Origin: an uncultured Aureispira sp.
GTDB lineage: Bacteria; Bacteroidota; Bacteroidia; Chitinophagales; Saprospiraceae
NCBI GenBank assembly: GCA_905480075.1
Contig: CAJQOX010000280.1
Span: 1 to 48,773 of the forward strand
Length of the DNA stretch: 48,773 nt
Direction: 5' to 3'
In this document: piece after piece, positions 27,698 through 37,510 of the stretch
Layout: the number at the start of each line of letters is the position of its first letter
Position numbering within the stretch: the stretch's first letter is position 1
Notes under the pieces: model-generated
What the model was told of the DNA's origin: nothing
Seen by the model: only the letters and a program-made list of their open reading frames with translations
Database searches by the model: none
Position numbers and translations under genes: made by a program

Positions 27698-29494
27698 TTA
27701 TTTCCTGAGTTCAAAGCTTGCTTCACGGTAACCTGGCCTCATAGGTGAAGTTTCAGTTCCTCCAAAACGATTGTGAATAGCTATCAATTCTCTGGGGACA
27801 AACAAAAAGACACAGGGTTGTTCGTCATAAATGATTTGCTGAATTTCATAATACAGCTTTTTTCTGACCTCAGGGTCTAATGTAGTCCGGATTTCATCTA
27901 TTATTGCATCCGATTTTGCATTTCCGAATCCTAAACGGTTAGAACCGCCTTCAACATCAGACTCACTGTGCCAAACCTGCTTCATGTCATCGAGCCCCGG
28001 AGTTTTTACCCAAGCTAATGCCAAAAGGTCAAAGTTCCGCTTGTCTCCATCTTCAAGCAAAGTTGAAAAGTCAACAGGCGTCAGCGTTATTTCGATACCT
28101 ACCCGTATTGCTTCGTCTTTTAGCAACTGACCAATACTTTTACGTATCATATTCCCCTGGTTATATTTGAAATCAATTTTCATTGTTTCTTTCTTTCCAC
28201 GGATTGTTTTGTCAAGTATGTTATCATTGTCGACATCTTTCCATCCGGCCTCAGCCAATAGCGATTTGGCCTTCTCAATGTCATAAATGATATCTTTTAG
28301 ATTGGTATTGTAGTATTCCTTATTAGGATTGATAGGTCCATTGGTTTTTATTGCCAAAGATTCAAAAATTGACTCAATCATTTCATCCCTGTTGATAAGG
28401 TGTGTGATTGCACGTCTCACACGCTTGTCTTCAAATTGTGGTCTTTTACAATTGAATCCAATGTAGTGATATGCAAATTGTTCAGGAGAGCTCAAATCAA
28501 ATGTACTGTGAAAATTTGCGTCATCTTTAAGATCAATAAATTTTGTAGGTTGAATACTACGGATAACATCCAACTGACCATCTTTGGCGTTTAGAACCGC
28601 TGCAGTAAGATCGGGGATAGTTTTGTAAATAATTCTTGGTGGTTTAGCAACAAGGACCTTATTATCCTGATGTTTATCTCCCCACCAATCTTTTTTGCGC
28701 TCCAGAACAATACGTTCACGTGTAACCCACTCTACGAAATTATAGGCTCCACAACCAACAATCTGACCTTTTTGATTGGCATATTTGGGATCGTTGAAGG
28801 ATTCAGCAAAACGCTTGATTCCGGCATCATTCTTCAATTCAGTACTGTTGTCAGGATTTCCTAACTGCTCAATTGTGTAATTGCGCATGATATTCTCAGG
28901 GTCATAGTGGTACTCAGGAAGTACAAAAGTCTCCTGACCGCAAGATTCTTCCGCCCTGAAATAGCGGGTTTTGGAAAAAACAGTAAACTTCTTCTTGTTG
29001 TTGGCGTCTACCTCAATTTTTTCAATAAAGTCAAAATAGGGCCGAATCTGTGCACTGTTAACCTTAGGGTTTCTTATTGCCTTAATGGTAAATACATAGT
29101 CATCCGCTGTTACAGGTTGGCCATTATCCCAAACCGCATCAGGGTTTATCTCAAAGGTAAGCGACATCCCTCCGGCATAAGGTCCTTCTTCCAATCTCTT
29201 GATATCAGGTAAGCTTACTGCCAATTGTGGTGTAAGTTTAAGAGTTTGTGGATCATAAACCAACAATTTGCAAAATATGTTGTTTTGAATATACAAAGAG
29301 TTGGCTGCATTTGATGTTAAAGGGTTAAGCCCGTCAGGGTCCCCCATCTCATGTATCGATAACTCAGATTTGTTATTGCTTACTACCTGGTCATTTTCTT
29401 TGTCGGTATTCGGGTCTGTTTGGTCACATGCAACAAGCAAACTGAACATGCAAGCTGCGAATCCTATTTTTGTTAAGGATTTTGAGATTCTCAT
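27698..29494 (-). CDS. Oligopeptide/dipeptide ABC transporter substrate-binding lipoprotein (SBP family 5)
   Basis: A 598-residue protein with a lipoprotein signal ending LLVACDQ (cysteine near residue 23). The solute-binding family 5 pattern is clear: DPDGLNPLTSNAANSLYI, QLAVSLPDIK, FEINPDAVWDNGQPVTADDYVF, and RVRRAITHLINRDEMI. It delivers peptides or other solutes to an Opp/Dpp permease. No permease or ATPase gene is near, so the transporter is encoded elsewhere or the protein acts alone. TATATTTG on the minus strand (29643-29636) could be its -7 box. Confidence 0.9.
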   Translation of the reverse strand: MRISKSLTKIGFAACMFSLLVACDQTDPNTDKENDQVVSNNKSELSIHEMGDPDGLNPLTSNAANSLYIQNNIFCKLLVYDPQTLKLTPQLAVSLPDIKRLEEGPYAGGMSLTFEINPDAVWDNGQPVTADDYVFTIKAIRNPKVNSAQIRPYFDFIEKIEVDANNKKKFTVFSKTRYFRAEESCGQETFVLPEYHYDPENIMRNYTIEQLGNPDNSTELKNDAGIKRFAESFNDPKYANQKGQIVGCGAYNFVEWVTRERIVLERKKDWWGDKHQDNKVLVAKPPRIIYKTIPDLTAAVLNAKDGQLDVIRSIQPTKFIDLKDDANFHSTFDLSSPEQFAYHYIGFNCKRPQFEDKRVRRAITHLINRDEMIESIFESLAIKTNGPINPNKEYYNTNLKDIIYDIEKAKSLLAEAGWKDVDNDNILDKTIRGKKETMKIDFKYNQGNMIRKSIGQLLKDEAIRVGIEITLTPVDFSTLLEDGDKRNFDLLALAWVKTPGLDDMKQVWHSESDVEGGSNRLGFGNAKSDAIIDEIRTTLDPEVRKKLYYEIQQIIYDEQPCVFLFVPRELIAIHNRFGGTETSPMRPGYREASFELRK

Positions 29495-29890
29495 AGAATT
29501 AATTCTTTTTATTATTATGTAATTGAGGTTTTAACTTTAGTTTTATATTTTTCAACAGATGACTAAAATCACTGTTTAGGTCGTGAATATAAGCTAAAGA
29601 ATTCCAATTTCTATAATATTTATTAATATTTGCCACAAATATAATTAAATATTTATCAATACTATTATTTAAATTGTCGATTATTTAACTTTTAATATAA
29701 ATTTAATCGCTATTTCTTATATTTTAGTCTTTGTTAATTAAGTTCTTGTATTTGTTTTTTGTTTCGGGAAGTGGCTTGTTTTAGCTCACAATTTAAATGA
29801 CTCAGGAAGACCAATTAATTTAATTTAAATATATATTAAGTCTTATTGAATGTAAATATTTTCTCTGTTCAAAAATATCTGAAATCTATT
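29495..29890. other. AT-rich divergent intergenic region
   Basis: No gene or repeat is seen. It contains the possible minus-strand -7 element at 29636-29643. An in-frame ATG at 29846 would lengthen the next gene by 15 residues (MNVNIFSVQKYLKSI), but that extension looks unlike the family. Confidence 0.4.
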
Positions 29891-30802
29891 ATGAAAAATG
29901 TAATTATTACAGGCGGTACAGGTCTTCTAGGAATGAGACTTAGTCATTTTTTATCTGAAAGGGGGTGTAATATTACTCATTTAAGCAGAAAGGAAAATCT
30001 CTCGGCTTTGTTTCCTGCCTACAAGTGGAATATTGACCAAATGCAAATGGATGAAAGGGCTTTGCTTCATGTTGATGCTGTAATTCATCTTGCCGGGGCT
30101 AATATTGCTGATTCAAGATGGTCGGATGCCCGAAAACAAGAGTTGTTGGACAGTCGCATCAAGTCTACTGAATTACTTGCCCGAAAAATAGCTGAGTGTT
30201 CTGTTAAACCTAAAGCTTTTATTGCTTGTTCTGCTGTTGGGATTTATGGAAACAGAGGAGAAGAAATTCTTACGGAAAGTAGTTCAAAAGGGGAGGGGTT
30301 TATGTCTGAAATTTGTAGGCTTTGGGAAAAAAGTGCTGCTTTAATAAGAGATCAGGGGGTCAGGACTCCGGTAATAAGAGTAGGCGTGGTCCTCTCTACC
30401 TTAGGGGGCGCACTTTCTAAAATTAAAATGTCTTACCCGTTCAGAGTTGGTTCTTATTTTGGTAATGGCAGTCAATTTTATCCCTGGATTCATATTGATG
30501 ATATCTGTAAGCTTTTTCACAAGGCCCTGACGGATGATTCCATGAAGTCAACTTATAATGGTACTGCCCCGAGTCCGGCAACCAATAAAGAACTTGCCGA
30601 GGCAATTTCTTTTGCTAAAAATAATAAAAATATTATTATTCCGGTGCCGGCTTATATGGTCAGATTACTGATGGGGGAAATGTCTGAAGTTGTGTTGAAC
30701 AGCTGCAGGGCTATCCCTTCTGCTTTGATGGAAACAGATTTTCAATTCAATCATCCTGACCTGAACCTGGCAGTAAAAGACCTCTTTGATAGAAATATAT
30801 AA
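29891..30802 (+). CDS. TIGR01777 family epimerase-like SDR protein
   Basis: About 303 residues from the ATG at 29891, chosen because MKNVIITGGTGLLG puts the NAD(P)-binding glycine motif at the very start, as in the family. Other marks are VDAVIHLAGANIADSRW, DSRIKSTELLARKI, FIACSAVGIYGNRGEE with the serine and tyrosine, and FYPWIHIDDI. The C-terminal helix-rich domain (DUF1731) follows. The family is related to the cell-division-associated SulA-named epimerases, but its substrate is unknown. It is convergent with the M19-like gene, with a 4-base gap between the stops. Confidence 0.9.
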   Translation: MKNVIITGGTGLLGMRLSHFLSERGCNITHLSRKENLSALFPAYKWNIDQMQMDERALLHVDAVIHLAGANIADSRWSDARKQELLDSRIKSTELLARKIAECSVKPKAFIACSAVGIYGNRGEEILTESSSKGEGFMSEICRLWEKSAALIRDQGVRTPVIRVGVVLSTLGGALSKIKMSYPFRVGSYFGNGSQFYPWIHIDDICKLFHKALTDDSMKSTYNGTAPSPATNKELAEAISFAKNNKNIIIPVPAYMVRLLMGEMSEVVLNSCRAIPSALMETDFQFNHPDLNLAVKDLFDRNI

Positions 30803-30806
30803 ATTG

Positions 30807-32393
30807 TTAATTCATATTATCTATGTTTCTGCTTATGAAATTATACGCATTCAATGTCATTACCTTGGCAGTGATTTGCTCTGGAGTCAGATCAAACATA
30901 AGTTCTCTGATGTCTTCTTCGGTAAATAAATTGTGAATCGCCTCAGGGCGTTCAAGGAAATGCTGAATATCAAGTGCTAACTGAGGTAAATCTTCTGCTG
31001 ATTTGTACGAGTCAAGAGGTTCTGCCATTTCATCAAAATCAGATCCTATTGCAATCATATCCCAGGCAGTGCCATCTCTTATTATCTTTACAATTGACAG
31101 CATATTTGCTACAAGCAACTTGACACAACTCCTCCTTCTTTGTACGGTGTTTGGCAGGGTCTCATTTATTTCTGCAATTGCCAATTGACCACCAAGGACT
31201 TTTTTATCAAGTGTTATTCCTATTAAACCCCTAGAACCGTATATCTTTCCAATGTCCTCAGAAGAAAGATTTTGTTGCCAGTGACTAAGGTAAAAATTGT
31301 TGTTTTTGTTGTCCTCGTCACGCTTTTTATACAATGCGTTTTTCTTTGAAAGGCCACTTATTCCACAATGACTGCAGACCACGGGAATTCCATCTCCCAA
31401 TATTTCTGACCGTTCTATGGTTTTGTAATACCTTGTCCGGAAATCAAGACTCATGTGCTTGATGTCTATCAGAATTCTCCGGCCTTCTGTTTTAGAGATC
31501 AATCGCTCAATTACTTCTACTCCCAACTTGCTTTCCTTGGAGTTTACTCCGTCAACCTTCGAAAAAATACTTTGCTGTGCCTTGTTTAGTGAGTTGGCAA
31601 GACCGCCAAATCCATTCCGGTAACTCTTGCATAGTGAAAGCCATATGATAGGTACGTCTAAATATATATCTGATCCGTCTATCAGAGGTTGTGCGCCTTT
31701 TAATCTGTCAATATTGTTAATAACCAGTGTCTTGTATTCCTCAAGATTGGTAATGGCATCGTTTATATATATTGAATGACCTAAGGCGTGCCCGCCTTCT
31801 ATTGTCAGAAGCATGCCGATTTTATTTATGTTTTTCGATACTTCTTCCAACTCTTCCCGGTTTCTTATCAGCGTGAAATCATATTCAAACCCATTTATCA
31901 TGTAGGGTTTGTGCTCAAATCGACGCACAAAATTAATGTTCTCTACCAAATCTTTGAAATAGTTAATCTCCTTTCTCCTGAGATATAATTGATTGGCATC
32001 TACTCCGAAAATACAGGCTATTGTTTTTTTCTTGTTCTTATCAGTCAATACACTGTTTGTTCCAATAAAAGGTTGTTCAACCGGGGAAAGATTCAGACAG
32101 GAAATACGGATGTTGCCATGCACCATTGCTTCAAGATTCGATTGAGATTTTTTTGGCACAATATCTCCAAATTGTTGCATGGCAGATTTAGAACGTTGTG
32201 CATCGGTTCCGCATTCGTGAAACATAGGCTCCCACAGACTATATTTTGTGCCTATCGACCGGGAGTTAAATGGTTTTTTACTCGAATTGACATGTATGTC
32301 TATATAGGTGTTTTTGTGACCTTGTGCAAAGGCAGCATTGTTGCTGTGTAGTAGGTATAATAAAATTATTGATGTTAAGATGTATTTCTTCAT
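30807..32393 (-). CDS. Secreted membrane-dipeptidase-like metallopeptidase (M19 family)
   Basis: A 528-residue protein with a signal peptide (MKKYILTSIILLYLLHSNNAAFAQG). M19 motifs can be matched: the glutamate in LLTIEGGHALG, the histidines in IDIKHMSLDFR and VVCSHCGISGLS, and IAIGSDFDEM with the aspartate near the C-terminus. The usual N-terminal HxD zinc motif is represented by DIHVNSS, so one metal ligand may be Asn. It is about 150 residues longer than a standard dipeptidase. The family splits dipeptides and beta-lactam-like bonds; the actual substrate is unknown. It lies 49 bases downstream of a glucosaminidase gene on the same strand, so a peptidoglycan-recycling role is possible. Confidence 0.72.
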   Translation of the reverse strand: MKKYILTSIILLYLLHSNNAAFAQGHKNTYIDIHVNSSKKPFNSRSIGTKYSLWEPMFHECGTDAQRSKSAMQQFGDIVPKKSQSNLEAMVHGNIRISCLNLSPVEQPFIGTNSVLTDKNKKKTIACIFGVDANQLYLRRKEINYFKDLVENINFVRRFEHKPYMINGFEYDFTLIRNREELEEVSKNINKIGMLLTIEGGHALGHSIYINDAITNLEEYKTLVINNIDRLKGAQPLIDGSDIYLDVPIIWLSLCKSYRNGFGGLANSLNKAQQSIFSKVDGVNSKESKLGVEVIERLISKTEGRRILIDIKHMSLDFRTRYYKTIERSEILGDGIPVVCSHCGISGLSKKNALYKKRDEDNKNNNFYLSHWQQNLSSEDIGKIYGSRGLIGITLDKKVLGGQLAIAEINETLPNTVQRRRSCVKLLVANMLSIVKIIRDGTAWDMIAIGSDFDEMAEPLDSYKSAEDLPQLALDIQHFLERPEAIHNLFTEEDIRELMFDLTPEQITAKVMTLNAYNFISRNIDNMN

Positions 32394-32442
32394 GCTAGAA
32401 AGAAAAATTTATTTGTTTTTAATGTGTTATATTACCTGAAAA

Positions 32443-34086
32443 TTACCTTAAGGGTATTTCAAGGACTTCTCCTGTGCTAATAGATGTGCCTGTTATGTTG
32501 TTTGCAAGCATGATTGATTCTACAGATACATCATACAATCTGTGAAGCCGGTATAAGGTCTCTCCCTTTTTTACCCTGTGCCTTTTTACGTCCGCAGTAT
32601 AGTTTTTATTGTTTTCTTCTGGTAAAATAACAACTTTCTTCGTTATATTAATTACTTTTTCTACCGGATTATTATTGTAATTGCCTTTGAAAATGGCAGA
32701 TTCATTAATTTTTATGTCTTCCTCTTTCTCTTTTTCGAAAGCTGTATTCATATCTGCATTGAAAGGGTTCTCAGTATAGTTGTCCGATATTATTTTTATC
32801 TCCTTCTCAATGTCTTCTTCTGATAGGGTTGGTTCTGTAATGGTATCAGATGAAGTTATCTGAATATCCAGAAAATCTGATATAGAGGAAATTGAAGTGT
32901 TCAACTCCGAAGTCTCCGCATATATCTCATCTGTATAGGTAGTTGTATTAGTTTCGATTTCATCAGGCGCTGGTCTTTCCGTGTTAAAGCTAATTGTGTT
33001 TTTATTTTCTTTGTCCGGTTCCGTTCTGATAGTCTCTGTTTGTGGGTAGGCCTCTGGCAAGAGGTCTATGTGATCTGATGCTCTTAAAAGTGGTTTTGTG
33101 TCAGCTTTTTCCTTGAGATAGATCTTTTCTCCATTTAATGGTTCCTCCCCCTCAGTCATTAAGTTTCTGGCGAGTAGATTAGTTAATTTGATACCAAAAC
33201 ATTGAGCAATTTCATACATTGTGATGTCTTTGTTGACTTTGTAATAAGCCTCATCGCCTCGGTAGGTGCTTTTTTTAGGTTGTATAAAGGTGGGCTGATA
33301 ATTAATAAGTAAATCACCATCTTTCAAATCATTGAATTTTAAAAATCTTTTATAGGGAATCCCAAATCGCTTTGCTACGGCTAAAGCAGATTCTCCTTTT
33401 CTTGAAACGGCATAGGTAGAACCATTTTCCTTGTATAAGCCTGCCTTGTATGTTTTGAAGAAAAAAGACCTGGGTTTGTTCCGCAATTTTCCAGAGGATG
33501 AAAATATTGGCAGATTGGATGATTCTGCAGATTCTTTTGTGTTGAATGAAATTAAACCTGTTTCTAAATCGTATTGCGTAAGATTGTACTTTTCTATGGA
33601 ATGTATCAATTTTTCAGGATACCTGGGGTCTGTTGCATAGCCTGCTTTACGCAAACCCTTTGCCCATTTTTTATATTCTTGTCTCCCGTATTCAAATAAA
33701 AAGGCATACCGCTTTCCGTTCATTAAAAAATCTGTGTGGTCTACATAAGATTCTTCGGCGCTTAGATATACTCTGAAACAAGACTTTTGAGGGTCGTCAT
33801 CCCATTTGTAAAATTCTCCGCCTTTCCAGTTTTTTCCACACTTTATACCAAAATGATTATTAGATTTTTTAGAAAGGGTACTGTTGCCGAAAGCAGATTC
33901 GTGTATGCCTTGTGCTAATGTGATGCTCGCAGGAATTCCACTTCTCTCCATCTCCTGAATTGCTATTTCTTTATACTTGTTCAGGTATTCATGCACCGTA
34001 AGGTCTTTCTCTTCCTTGTTCTGTGCTGAAAGATTCAGAGAGAAATAAACACATATTGCTATGACGTATAATATATTCTTTTGCAT
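32443..34086 (-). CDS. Secreted glucosaminidase (GH73) with LysM-like repeats
   Basis: A 547-residue protein with a signal peptide (residues 1-21, ending LSAQ). The GH73 domain (about 30-170) contains SGIPASITLAQGIHESAFGN, with the probable catalytic glutamate in HESAFG, then NNHFGIKCGKNWKGG, DHTDFLM and KGLRKAGYATDPRYPEKL. It should cleave the GlcNAc-MurNAc bond of peptidoglycan. Two LysM-like modules follow (about 215-330), then a long acidic low-complexity linker, and a clean LysM at the end (HRVKKGETLYRLHRLYDVS). The gene at 34423-35817 is a paralogue of the same layout. Confidence 0.9.
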   Translation of the reverse strand: MQKNILYVIAICVYFSLNLSAQNKEEKDLTVHEYLNKYKEIAIQEMERSGIPASITLAQGIHESAFGNSTLSKKSNNHFGIKCGKNWKGGEFYKWDDDPQKSCFRVYLSAEESYVDHTDFLMNGKRYAFLFEYGRQEYKKWAKGLRKAGYATDPRYPEKLIHSIEKYNLTQYDLETGLISFNTKESAESSNLPIFSSSGKLRNKPRSFFFKTYKAGLYKENGSTYAVSRKGESALAVAKRFGIPYKRFLKFNDLKDGDLLINYQPTFIQPKKSTYRGDEAYYKVNKDITMYEIAQCFGIKLTNLLARNLMTEGEEPLNGEKIYLKEKADTKPLLRASDHIDLLPEAYPQTETIRTEPDKENKNTISFNTERPAPDEIETNTTTYTDEIYAETSELNTSISSISDFLDIQITSSDTITEPTLSEEDIEKEIKIISDNYTENPFNADMNTAFEKEKEEDIKINESAIFKGNYNNNPVEKVINITKKVVILPEENNKNYTADVKRHRVKKGETLYRLHRLYDVSVESIMLANNITGTSISTGEVLEIPLR

Positions 34087-34202
34087 GGAATTAATGGTGT
34101 TTGTAAAAGCAATATAAGGATACTACTAAATTGATTGTTTAGCCATAACTGTTTAACAATATTTTGTAAAGTTAAAACTACTCGTTTGTAAAGTTATGCT
34201 TT

Positions 34203-34222
34203 TTTTATCTTGCAAGATAAAA
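34203..34222. repeat. Perfect 20-bp palindrome
   Basis: TTTTATCTTGCAAGATAAAA, perfectly self-complementary, 117 bases upstream of the ATG of the glucosaminidase at 34086. It may be an operator for a dimeric regulator. The rest of the gap (34087-34422) holds the terminator at 34348 and no gene. Confidence 0.5.
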
Positions 34223-34347
34223 TTATTATGGAAAACAGAGAGTCAGAACTCGGATTATTGTACCCAAGGCTTCTTTTTTGTTGAAAAAAACTACTTCTGT
34301 AATACTCTATTGAACGGGTAAATTGGAGGTATATTGTCAATTATAAA

Positions 34348-34388
34348 ACAAAAAAGATGTAGTTCTTATGTCTTTACATCTTTTTTGT
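34348..34388 (-). terminator. Rho-independent terminator after the upstream glucosaminidase gene
   Basis: A perfect 14-bp stem (34348-34361 with 34375-34388) whose arms carry A-run and T-run, loop of 13 bases, 35 bases after the stop of the gene at 34423. It isolates the two paralogues as separate transcripts. Confidence 0.75.
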
Positions 34389-34422
34389 TCTTTATTCATT
34401 TCTAAATGAAGTATTCATTTGC

Positions 34423-35817
34423 TTATCTGTGGTTTGCCCCACCGCCGTCAAACTTTGAGTCGTTATTGAATACCGTTTGATTATTCGATACCTGAGGACG
34501 TTTGCTATTGTTTTTGTTAAGGAAAATATGCTCACCGATTATAGGTTCTTCTCCTTTTGAAAGGTGGTTGCGTTGATATAATTTTGAAATTTTAATGGAG
34601 TAAAGCTGTGAAATACTGTGCATAGTTTCTCCTTTTTTCAATTGATGTATCTCATGGTTTTTAACCTGATTGGCCTTGGGCTCAAGAAAAATATAATATC
34701 CTTCCGCTATTTCTTCGCCTTCCGAAAGGTCGTTGAACCTTAAAAGGTCTTTGTAATCAATGCCATATGCTACTGATATCTCAAATAGGTTTCGCTCCTT
34801 TGTCGTTAATGTTGCTTTGCGCCCCTTTTGGTAAAAAATACGGTCAGAGTCGAGTTTTTTAGGAGGGAAAATGCCTGTAGATTCCTTTTTCGTTCCGTCA
34901 GTATTGAAAAAACCAATTAAAGGATCTGATTTTAGTATGTTCTTCTGAATACTTTCTGTGCGTTCCAATCTTCCTTGTATGCTTTCTATCAATTTGTTCT
35001 GATCTTTCAGACTGCTGTATAAAAGGTCTATCCTTGCACCCAACTCCTTCTTAAGTTCGATGTTCTGAAGTTTCATCTCACTTAAAGTTTTTTGTTTGTC
35101 TGATAATTGTTCCTTTAACTCGTCTTTAAATAATTCTGATTTGTGAAGGTAGGTTTCCAGATTTGTAATTTTATCTTTAAGTACATTAAAGTCATTAAAA
35201 TAATCTGGTTCATCAAAACTTAAATCCAATAGAATTTCGGGGTTGAATAACTGATCAAAATCTGATAAGTTGTAGGCTTCAATTGTTGAGATTAATTTCT
35301 CAGCATAATGTGGGTCTGTAGCATAACCAGCTTTTAATAAACCCTTTGCCCATACCTTATAATCAAGTGTCCTCGATTGAAATAAAAATGAATAGTTAGA
35401 ACGGGAGGATAAAAAATCTGAATGGTCCTGAAAAGATTCTCCTACTGTAGAGTAGGATCTGAAGCATGACCGTTTGGCTTCCAGGTATCCGTTGGTGTTT
35501 TCTCCGCTTTTGCAGATATAGGTTTCTCCTGTCCAGCCCTTGTGGCATTTAATTCCAAAATGATTGTTCGCATGGGTTGCAAGTTCCGAGGAACCATATC
35601 CTGATTCCAACATCCCCTGTGCCAGGGTTATGCTTGCAGGTACCATGGAGCGTTTCATCTCCTGAATTGCCATGTTGTGATAGTCTTTTATGTATTTTTC
35701 TGCCTGAGGTGTCAAGTCCTCGATGTGAGTATTGCCTTTAGGGGAGGGCTTACTCATTACTATATTGCACATAGACAATATAAGTATTACCGGTGTGATA
35801 AAGGGTCTCAATTTCAT
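34423..35817 (-). CDS. Secreted glucosaminidase (GH73) with coiled coil and LysM-like repeats
   Basis: About 464 residues from the ATG at 35817, preferred over 35898 because it begins with a good signal peptide (MKLRPFITPVILILSMCNIV). The GH73 domain shows VPASITLAQGMLESGYGSS with the catalytic glutamate, NNHFGIKCHKGWTG, FQDHSDFLSS and WAKGLLKAGYATDPHYAEKL. After it comes a predicted coiled coil (about 200-300, rich in LKDKITNLETYL-like heptads), then two LysM-like modules (KKGETMHSISQLYSIKISKL is the clearer). Catalytic domain and LysM parts resemble the neighbour at 32443; the coiled coil is found only here. Confidence 0.9.
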   Translation of the reverse strand: MKLRPFITPVILILSMCNIVMSKPSPKGNTHIEDLTPQAEKYIKDYHNMAIQEMKRSMVPASITLAQGMLESGYGSSELATHANNHFGIKCHKGWTGETYICKSGENTNGYLEAKRSCFRSYSTVGESFQDHSDFLSSRSNYSFLFQSRTLDYKVWAKGLLKAGYATDPHYAEKLISTIEAYNLSDFDQLFNPEILLDLSFDEPDYFNDFNVLKDKITNLETYLHKSELFKDELKEQLSDKQKTLSEMKLQNIELKKELGARIDLLYSSLKDQNKLIESIQGRLERTESIQKNILKSDPLIGFFNTDGTKKESTGIFPPKKLDSDRIFYQKGRKATLTTKERNLFEISVAYGIDYKDLLRFNDLSEGEEIAEGYYIFLEPKANQVKNHEIHQLKKGETMHSISQLYSIKISKLYQRNHLSKGEEPIIGEHIFLNKNNSKRPQVSNNQTVFNNDSKFDGGGANHR

Positions 35818-36630
35818 CCTGAATGGTATTTTGCTAAGTTCAACAACAAAACTAATTAAGTTTTGTAAAATCAGAAAAAATAGTCCTTCATATTTCATTA
35901 AAACGGGCTAAAAGCCAATATAATGCTTGGTTTTAGTGCTTCTTCAAAGGGAAATATATGAAAAAGTAAATATAAAGGTTATTTTTATTTGAAAAACAAA
36001 ATAAGTCGAGAAAGATTGATTTTAAGATAAATCCAGTATTAACAGGTTGTGCCTTTTGTAAATGATAAAGCTTAGGATTTTCTTTTATTTATATGCCGCA
36101 AACATGATAAATTAAGAATTTGTGTGTTTTTATAGCTTTAGTCAGTCAGTGATGCACCTTTTATTTATCTGCCATCATTTTGTCCGCCTATTTTGATTAC
36201 ATTGATAAATTGCATGGTTAATGAATTGTTTTATAGATATATTATTATTAACAGGAATATTTAATTTTTTTGTTTCCATTTTATAGTGCACATTTAAAAT
36301 GTTTTTTTTACCTCACTTTTTTTGTTAATCACTTTTTTTTTTGAGATGTCTTAAATATACAAAAAAATAATTATTCTTATTTGTATTTGTTTAACTATTG
36401 TTAAAAAAAATGCATTCTCTGATAGTTAAGGAGATATGCTTATGTTTTGTCTTTACTTTTTATTGATTACTTGTTTTGATGTGTATAAATAAAGATGGAC
36501 CAAATTTTATTTTATTGCATTGATTTTTATCAATAAAGATAAAAAAGATGATTTTTTTTTCTAAAAATAGACATTCATTGCTCCTGAAAAGAGATTTTTT
36601 TGAGCACTTTCTTCTTTATTTTATAAAATA
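35818..36630. other. Long very AT-rich intergenic region
   Basis: 813 bases with no supported gene. The stretch 36230-36540 is extremely AT-rich with many T and A runs. I find no tRNA, clear hairpin-terminator, repeat pair or well-formed promoter. The frame at 36548-36835 is antisense to the O-methyltransferase and is not called. Confidence 0.5.
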
Positions 36631-37269
36631 TTACTTTTTTAACATTAACATTAAACCATCCCGCAAAGGCAATAATATGTTTTTTACCCGATTGTCAGAT
36701 GTGACCTTTTTGTTGAATGCCGCCAAAGCCTTTGCTCTTTTTTCAGGATTCCCCTTAGCCGCCGCACCATTCCATAATACATTATCTGCTATTATTAAGC
36801 CACCGGGTTTTACATCGGGCAATATTAAATCATAATATTTTGAATAATTAATTTTATCGGCATCCAGAAATACGAGGTCCCACTGCTCTTTTAGTTCGGG
36901 GATTATTGACATTGCCTCTCCGATGTGTTGTATTATACAATCACCACGATCAGATTTCTGAATATATTCCGAGGCAACCTCCGAAGTCTCCGTGTTTATA
37001 TCGATTGTATGTAATTTGCCGCCCTTTTGCAGGCCTATTGAAAGGCATATCGCAGAATACCCTGTATAGGTTCCTAGCTCAAGAATCCTGTCAGGACACT
37101 TCATTTGACTAAGGAAGCTCAGGAATTGTCCCTGAAGATACCCTGATAACATCTGTGGACGCATAACTTCCAGATGTGTCTTTCTTTCCAGTTCCAATAG
37201 TAAATCCGCATCATACACTCTTGTGTGTTCCTTTGAATATTTCTCTATGTATTCTTCAATTAATTTCAT
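36631..37269 (-). CDS. O-methyltransferase (caffeoyl-CoA/catechol type, family 3)
   Basis: A 212-residue single-domain SAM methyltransferase. Visible motifs are RILELGTYTGYSAICLS (motif I), HTIDINTE (motif II), DLVFLDADKINYSKYYD with the metal-binding aspartates, and GGLIIADNVLWNGAA with the catalytic Asp-Asn pair. The family methylates catechol-type hydroxyls with a divalent metal. The physiological substrate in bacteria is mostly unknown. It appears to be a single gene, divergent from the caspase gene. Confidence 0.92.
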   Translation of the reverse strand: MKLIEEYIEKYSKEHTRVYDADLLLELERKTHLEVMRPQMLSGYLQGQFLSFLSQMKCPDRILELGTYTGYSAICLSIGLQKGGKLHTIDINTETSEVASEYIQKSDRGDCIIQHIGEAMSIIPELKEQWDLVFLDADKINYSKYYDLILPDVKPGGLIIADNVLWNGAAAKGNPEKRAKALAAFNKKVTSDNRVKNILLPLRDGLMLMLKK

Positions 37270-37510
37270 TATTTACATTTGATTTTTGTAATTTTATTCC
37301 CGAACTGCTTTAGATACATTTTATTATTTTACAGCCATAAATTTTATACCCGATTTTTATTTTTGTTATCTTTTATCATCATCACAAGAATTCTGTCTTG
37401 CTTTTTGTTGATTATCTACCTCTCTCTCTGAAATCTTGTTTTTCTGTATTCTTGAATGGCACAATAATAGCATCTCAAAATTTGAATTTTCTATGTTCAA
37501 TTATCCTGTT

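Noticed and set aside
36230..36540. Extremely AT-rich block as a possible replication origin
   Set aside because: No DnaA-box cluster and no dnaA, dnaN or parAB genes nearby; AT-richness is common in this window's gaps.
36548..36835. 95-codon plus-strand frame
   Set aside because: Antisense to the end of the O-methyltransferase and to AT-rich filler; no recognisable motif.
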